NCBI RefSeq assembly: GCF_000204055.1
Contig: NW_006768775.1
Coordinates: 124,001-188,000 of the forward strand
Source of the DNA: Melampsora larici-populina 98AG31
Taxonomy: Eukaryota > Basidiomycota > Pucciniomycetes > Pucciniales > Melampsoraceae
Direction: 5' to 3'
DNA length: 64,000 nt
The translations under genes and the position numbers were made by a program. The notes below the pieces were generated by a model. It did no database searches. It was not told where the DNA came from and was given only the letters and a program-made list of their open reading frames with translations. Positions 57,760 to 64,000 of the stretch are shown in pieces (position 1 is the first letter of the stretch; each line of letters starts with the position of its first letter).

Positions 57760-58776
57760 ATGATGATCAACACTGTTGCTGCTGCAACCTCCTTCATTCT
57801 TTTAAACCTTGCTCTCACCGTCAGTGCCGATGCGGGACTCTCCATTCCACCCCCAGTGACTGAGGGGGCCAAGAATGCCACCAATTCCAGCTCCGGCACC
57901 CCCCCTCCACCCGGGCCCCCGACCAACAACACGCCCCCGGCCAACGGCACCGATCCCAAGATCATTTCCATGGCCTGCACTCAAGCATTCTTGTTGTTAC
58001 CGGACGACAGCACTGGAGCTGACAATTCTACTGCTGGCAACACCGCTAACAGTGAGTAACTGCTCCCTTATCCAACTACACGTGCTCAACCCTACACGCT
58101 TTGGCACTGACAAGTCTTCCGATTAATTTATTTTAGTCACCGAGGCGGGTTGTAAGGCATTCGACACCCCCGAAGGAGCATATTGCCAAGCCGAAAGCTG
58201 CAGCGGGTTGCCCAGTAAGTACCACCAACCAACCCTCAACTAGATATTGTACTGGTGTCTCAGCTCCGGCGTCTTGCTTAACAATATTCTTCTACTCTTC
58301 ACTTGCACCTCACCAGCATGTTCTAGTTGCAACCTTTTGATCCCCGACCCCAAATCAAACGACACTATCGTCTCAAACACCACTGTTCCCTCAGTGCAAT
58401 GCGCAAGCGACTACTTCTTCCCAGACCACAACGACACTAACCGTCAATCACGTTAGTTCATATCATTAATTAACTCTCCAATCCAAACTAGCTTGCCCTT
58501 GGATATGACCTTTTGCTAACTTTGAACACAATCTCCGCTCTTTAGTCTGCACTGACGCCAAGGACCAGAGTTACAGCTGCACTGGTACCTGCACCGGATT
58601 TGCTAGTAAGTTTAGGTAGCATTTTACTGATGGCCGTGCCAGTTATCTGATTGCATTTCGATTTATATTTGAACTTCACAGCTTGCCAATTTTGTATCAT
58701 GATGAATGACACTGCCCTCAACGACCCAGCAGCCGGTGCCCCACCTGCCGCTGCCAACAACGGCACTGGCAAGTAA
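57760..58776 (+). CDS. Small secreted 12-cysteine protein, paralog 2 (219 residues)
   Basis: Exons 57760-58051, 58137-58214, 58317-58451, 58546-58605 and 58682-58776 splice in frame to 219 residues. The signal peptide is MMINTVAAATSFILLNLALT ending near VSADA. A Pro/Asn/Thr-rich spacer with many N-glycosylation sequons (NATN, NSSS, NGT) precedes the cysteine domain: MACTQAFL, AGCKAFDTPEGAYC, SC, TCSSC, QCASD, CTDAKD and CTGTCTGFATCQFC, twelve cysteines collinear with the protein at 49637-50356. The last exon of that paralog corresponds to exons 4 and 5 here, so one intron was gained or lost. The C-terminus is Ala/Pro-rich. A heavily glycosylated extracellular or cell-wall-associated protein is likely; an effector role is speculative. 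Confidence 0.87.
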
Positions 58777-61131
58777 TCGATCATGTAGATAGACAAAGTA
58801 TTCAAACTTTCTCCAAGCTTTGTCATCCCTAAAGATATTGCTGGATTTCCACAGTCTAAACATTAATCATGGTCAACGGTTCATACTCTTACTATTAAAC
58901 TTGTGTATACGTTTTGGTCCTTCTCGTATCATAATTTGTTTCATTGGCCTCGTTATAGCTTTTTTTCTTATCTCTCGTTTTTTCTAAATTTTTGCGTGAT
59001 TTATCTGTCTACTTCCTTTCATCCAGAAATCAAGAGACAAATTAGTAAATCTTTTGGTGTCGAGACACCCAGTGCCCCTAGCAGTTTAAAACCGAGCAAG
59101 CCGAGTGATCGCTAATTTGTGTGTCGTATCCTATTGTGAACCCGCCTATCTATGTTCTATGAAAGCTTGCGACACTCTTGAAACGTTTCTCATGTGACAA
59201 CTTGGAACAAAACCCAAAATAAGCTCCTCATGTATCCACTTGACTGACCACCTGTCTCGAGGAGAGCTGATTGGGAGTTCATCAGATGAACCCCTTGAGG
59301 AATCCCACCATCTGAAATCAAACACAACTTTGATCTACAACCCTGATAGTACAGCCACCAGAGACATTCCCATATTTATGAGGAATTCCTACAATCATCC
59401 CATTTCACTCGTGCGCTCATTTGTATGAGGTACCCAAAACCCGACCGGAAAAATTCTAAACCTGAATGTCTGACACACATCCTTCTTTTGCTCCCAAAGA
59501 CTGTCTATCGTTTCTCCAACATCAAGATCAATATCATTTGGTTCAAATAAATATCACTGCGCTTGATCCCGGAGCCTGCAATTGTTCATCTCCTCAAGTC
59601 TCAACTCTAACCAACTGAGATAAACATTTCATTGTCATGACACAAAAGCTGACAAAAGAAATGGGGATGAACTATGATCACATTGTGGTGGTGTGATCTC
59701 AACACGGTGGATAGCCGTGAAATGATGCCATTTCTTGTCACATAATGTATCCTGCTTGGATGATGTGCAATTGAGCTTGATCCATGCCATTGTTTCTGAT
59801 TATCTATCTTATGATATACTCTTATTTTTTGGTATGAACATGTCTAGACCAGTTACCTAATCAACTGGTTCCTATTCAAGTGTTGGCTATTCCCTCCTGT
59901 TGTTGGTTCACAACGTCTATAATCTCCGCGGCTACAGTTTCTGTTTGTCTAGTCATGATCTTGTGGTTTAGTTTTGCCTCTGAGGGCTGTCTTTTCTTCT
60001 ATTAGAGGGTTTGAAAGCTAGCTTTATGTTCACTTTAGCAATAAGAAAGCAGGACAAAGATGAAGCATTCCTCATAAAAAAACTGACCATATTGATCATC
60101 CCTTCCAGAGAACCACATGACACAGCATTCAAGAGAAGCCAATCAATAATCCTCAACTTGCAAAAATTGTGATCTCATCCATGTTCTAAACCCTGGGTCA
60201 TCGCCTAGTATCAGGAGTTAAACAAGTTTTCATCTTATGATTGACGCCTCTGATCAATTTACAGTTTGACAATTGAAGAACTTAAGGTGGTTACAGTGAC
60301 CTTTAAATGTTGGATTGTGGCCTGAACTGCCAGAGATTATCAAGGGGTCTACATAGATTCTTATGCCTTCAATAACTTTGATATTGCTTTGGCTAGGTTT
60401 TGCTATCATGCATTGTCACAGTCTATATCACTTCTCATCATAGCATTGTACATGGAGGTTGTGAATTTAAAGGACAATTAAACTGTGTCAGTAACAATGG
60501 AGGGAGGGAGGGAGCCATGGATGGATGGTCTTTGATGTAGCAATGTGCAAGACTCAATGCACCATGTCCTTCTTGCGCAAAAGTATCAAATTACATGTTG
60601 ACTTTGACTTGAGGAACTCGCGATACCATGAAAGCAGATCCAGTGAAATGGTAACCATGTACATCAGTCCGTATTGTGGACTTTGAGGTTATGGGGTACT
60701 GACTGGGTCAATGGGCTATCAATAGCATATAGGCATCATATGTCTGACTTTGGAGTAGTCTCAGAGCTTGGTCAAACTGGACTTTCAACGGGATTCTGCT
60801 ATCAAGTGCAAGGATAGAATGACACATTATGCGCAAGGATGCATATTTAGAGGACACAGGGTTAAAAAATAAACAACAGCGGTCAAAAAAGCCAAAAGTA
60901 AAAAACTGCACTCAAGTGGACAATGAGTGAGCAAAATCGGGGATATACACAGTTGCGCATATGTACAATCGGACAAAGGATAATGAAGTTTGAGGCATGA
61001 GCATGGACGGAATACGGCCACTTGTGTGAGATGACTCGCCCGGTGTTACAGAAGCTCTTTGTTTTATAAAGTGCCCTTAGGCCTTTACTTGCTCATCTCT
61101 TAAAAACTTGAGGAGGCTGTGGGGTATCTTA
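58777..61131. other. Intergenic, no supported gene
   Basis: A possible alternative last exon of the preceding gene lies at 59031-59115. Otherwise about 2 kb of AT-rich DNA with short frames; a GGAGGGAGGGAGGGA run sits at about 60500. Confidence 0.45.
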
Positions 61132-61866
61132 TCATGCCTTCTTTGACGGAGGTGCAAGGGGCTTGCCGATGTCGCTTCCACGCAATTTGACTTTCAAGAT
61201 ACGTTCAAACTTAGCCAAGATCTGAGGATTAGGGACAGCACGACCGGCCTAAAGAATTGAGACAGCAGCATATGTCAGCAGCTACATTCATCGGTACGTT
61301 CGGCAAGAGAGTGGGATAGGTGATAGACCTCGTAATCATTGATGACACTGGGTTTCTCGTTAGTTTTGGTAGCGAGGTCCTTCTGGGTCATTTGCAAAGC
61401 AATTCGTGCCTGACTCATCGCTTTTCCTACCGAGGGTGAGACCTTTGGAGGTGGTGCGACTTCGTTGACTCGATCAAGCTTGGCGATACGTTGGTGATCA
61501 GGCCCGGCGTGACCGGCGTTAATAACCGCTACGAGATATATCAAGCGTAAGTCGCCTTCAAGTGTTCTATGTGGGCAATATCACTCCGATGATCACGCAC
61601 TTTTCTTCTCAGTACCAACAGCCACTCCAGCTCGTCTAGCTGCATTCACAACGGACTCGTCTTTCACCACCCTCGGTCCTTTGGCTCGGTTGCCAATCAC
61701 GACTTGAGAATCCCCTGTAGATAACAAAGGAATGGTTTGAGAAAGGAAAACAGATGCTTAGATGTGCCATTCCATCGGAGGTCGCTGGGCTGTGTCAGTC
61801 CAACCAATGGTGTTCGTCAAGAGTGGTAGAAATGGCAAGTTACGCACAATCAGTAGTGGAGCCCAT
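61132..61866 (-). CDS. MBF1: Multiprotein-bridging factor 1
   Basis: Conserved transcriptional coactivator that bridges TBP and basic-leucine-zipper activators and also acts at collided ribosomes. Exons 61866-61848, 61714-61601, 61528-61329 and 61248-61132 encode 149 residues, normal for fungi. The start [20 protein letters not shown] spans the first intron; [12 protein letters not shown] is the family signature. The middle has [15 protein letters not shown]. The Cro-type helix-turn-helix is [40 protein letters not shown] as a continuing segment, and [15 protein letters not shown], ending [11 protein letters not shown]. All conserved positions are intact. The 19-bp first exon (GTGCGT donor) is short but required for the conserved tryptophan codon. 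Confidence 0.97.
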
Positions 61867-63075
61867 GTTTGTTTGAAGGTATTAAAGCTTTTCGAAGGTA
61901 AGGGATAGATGAGTGCTCGAAGATTGAAAGGTGATGGATGGATGTTCGTTTGATGGATGAGTTGAGAATTGTCGTCAAGCACCAAAATACCTGGCTGCAG
62001 TTTCTATCAAGTTCTACCCGATGATCGGGTGGAAGACAATTACGGACCGCAGGGCCAATAAAAGCCACGGACGGAGTGCTCCGCCCTCGCTCACTTTTTT
62101 TTGGTTCAACTCGATCGCGGTTTATTTTCTACACAAGCAAAATAGAGAGAGCATTGAGGATCTGATAAGACACCGCATCCAATGTCTGAATCTCACATTC
62201 AGTTCTTTTTGTTGTTATGTCTAAATATGTATCCAAATCCTTTCGAAACGACATGCACGAGCAGTGAAGGTTTCTCATAGCAGATGATTACATAGCCTGA
62301 CATGGCCAAGGAGGTTCATGAGCGCACGTAAAAAACATCCAGCGTGTTCAAAGTGTGAGTGTTCGCGATCATGACCTTGACCAGGGGCTTCGCTTGCCTG
62401 AAAGCCCCGGTATTAGGGAAATTGAACACAACACGTTCGTAATTTCCGGATATGAATCATGTACAACGTAGGGCAAGAACATCGATGATGAAGAAAGACG
62501 ACTTGTCTCAAGGTGAAAGGTGCCCTCCACCACAAATCCTGTATGCTATCAGTAAAACAGGTTTCGCCCTCTTCTGCGTGGGTAAAAAATACCCACGATC
62601 ATGCTCCGAGCAGAAGATATGAGAAGAGGTGAAAACAGCCAAGCACTTCTTAGACAGATGTAAGACACGATGAAAAATGCTCATTCAAGTCCCTGTCACC
62701 TGGACGTACTGCATCCTAGCATTGTATCATTGACCACACACAGCATCTCTCCGACGAGTTCTTTGCCTGTGACTTTGCACTTGCGAGGTAGGGAGTGGAT
62801 GTTGCATGTTTCGTTTACATCTGTGGGGGTTTCATGGATTTGATTGTGGAATCACCTGATGAACAAAGCAAATGAATGTCACCTGATGCGGACAGATTCA
62901 TTCCAGATTTCCGCTTGTTTTGCTTAATGGAATGGCTTGGGAAGGGATTGTTTTGAAACAATGTAAATGCCTCAAAGGCTCTTCGAAGTCCTCAAAAACG
63001 CGGCCATCGTCACTCAGCCCCTCTCAGCATTGTCCCACACACACACCTTCCTTTGACTTAACTTATCCGAACATT
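61867..63075. other. Intergenic region between divergent genes, no gene seen
   Basis: Between the MBF1 start (minus) and the small secreted-protein gene (plus). Short unsupported frames only. Confidence 0.45.
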
Positions 63076-63742
63076 ATGCTTTTCAAAACAATCTGTCTTT
63101 TGGCCCTTGCTACACCTTTACTGGCATTCAGCGTCATCTACACCGACTGCCAAGGTGAATCACTTCTATCATATTGTCAAACCACCTTGGAAACAGGATT
63201 CTCGTCTACAGAAAACAACAAATTCCATCATGCGAGTGGGGCCCATGAATATTATACTGTCGGACTTTGTAAAATCACCTTTTGGACGTAAGCTACTCTC
63301 TCGTCTTCAAGTGCAGAGAACATTCTACATTTTGATCAAAACTTGTTTGTACCTACGGTTCTCTAAAATAGTTCAGGGCCTCGTTTGCAATTTGATGATA
63401 CCTTGGGCTTCACACGCGCTCTAACTGTAAGTGATCTTTAAATATTTCTGACCTACATGTGACTAAATATTGGAGTTGATGTTTTCTCAAATCTTCACTT
63501 TAGCAAATCGACCGAACATGTCGAGACAAAAAATCAAAGTCTGATAATGGAAATCTATTCTCCGGAGTCTTTGTAGGATACCTTGTCAGTAGATTGATTT
63601 TTGTTCTTTTATCCATAAGTTTTCTTGTAAATTAAAAAAATCGGAAATGTGTTGATTTCGGTCTATCAATGTTCTTCTTTTAAAATTACTCCAGGATCCT
63701 TACCCACAGACACCTGTTGTGATCCAAGTCAATGGATCTTAA
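63076..63742 (+). CDS. Small secreted protein, orphan (108 residues)
   Basis: Five small exons, 63076-63154, 63212-63287, 63372-63426, 63504-63572 and 63695-63742, all join in frame. The signal peptide is MLFKTICLLALATPLLAFS. The mature protein of about 89 residues has three cysteines (YTDCQ, VGLCK, RTCRD) and segments HHASGAHEYYTVGL, RLQFDDTLGFTRALT, NGNLFSGVF and DPYPQTPVVIQVNGS at the end. The first intron could also end at 63196 and add five residues (42-bp intron), which I consider too short. No known domain. Size, signal peptide and many short exons fit secreted proteins of rust fungi; function unknown. Confidence 0.7.
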
Positions 63743-64000
63743 GATTGTAACTTTAAAAACAAGCGTATCTCATTTCACAGATTGCTTCAAGTCTTTTGTT
63801 TTTACCCTTTCATTATCTTAACCATGTTTGTTTACAAGAGCCCAAAGAAGACGTTCATGTTCACCATTCACATCTGCTAGAAATCCACGCTTTTTAGTTG
63901 TAGGGGAGATTTAGACACTCTTCAGAATTCCTAGCCGCAGATCCTGAGTAGATTTGCTTACCATCTTGAAGCAAAAAGTAGAGATTTTATCATCCTATCT
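63743..64000. other. 3' flank, no gene seen
   Basis: AT-rich sequence to the window edge; nothing supported. Confidence 0.4.

Noticed and set aside
1..64000. CRISPR arrays, rRNA operons, bacterial operon signals
   Set aside because: Introns, TATA-type promoters and eukaryotic genes throughout; no array-like spacing or rRNA sequence seen.
1..64000. tRNA genes
   Set aside because: No stretch with a convincing B box plus acceptor-stem pairing was found by eye; a covariance search would be needed to exclude them.

Overview
This is nuclear DNA of a filamentous basidiomycete, most likely a rust fungus (Pucciniales). Evidence: short introns (about 55-110 bp) with GT-AG ends, core eukaryotic genes in fungal form, several multi-exon genes for small secreted cysteine-containing proteins, lineage-specific orphan families, and AT-rich tracts full of decayed DNA transposons. 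The assignment to rusts is an inference from style and gene content; no marker gene in the window proves it. Every gene model below was spliced by eye, and exon lengths were checked to keep frame wherever boundaries are given.

Layout. 1-1561 (minus): 5' part of a meiotic MER3/HFM1 helicase, running off the left edge. 2765-7530 (plus): a tandem pair of related putative nuclear proteins sharing an HHCC zinc module like that of retroelement integrases. 7.9-16.2 kb: a nest of transposons, with a short inverted-repeat element split by a 5.9-kb element carrying a dead DDE transposase, itself hit by a 979-bp element that contains a 268-bp element. 17.8-22.4 kb (minus): a housekeeping cluster of EMC10, an orphan protein and DRE2/CIAPIN1. 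24.7-27.0 kb: decayed hAT transposase. 27.8-29.8 kb: intact 663-residue orphan protein with a possible signal peptide. 30-39.7 kb: small transposons, coding relics, an inverted pair of gene fragments and a minisatellite. 41.5-42.7 kb: fibrillarin (NOP1). 44.1-48.7 kb: two members of an orphan family. 49.6-50.4 kb and 57.8-58.8 kb: two paralogous 12-cysteine secreted proteins. 51.8-55.9 kb: multi-exon protein with a PI-PLC X-like catalytic region. 61.1-61.9 kb: coactivator MBF1. 63.1-63.7 kb: a 108-residue secreted protein.

The window alternates between compact housekeeping islands (EMC10, DRE2, NOP1, PLC-like, MBF1) and accessory regions with transposons, orphan families and secreted proteins. 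The most notable items are the tandem HHCC-domain pair, the orphan family with a lysine-rich internal repeat (one member with an in-frame exon-intron duplication, plus a head-to-head pair of fragments of the same domain), and the two 12-cysteine secreted paralogs whose exon lengths are conserved although they lie about 7.4 kb apart on opposite strands.
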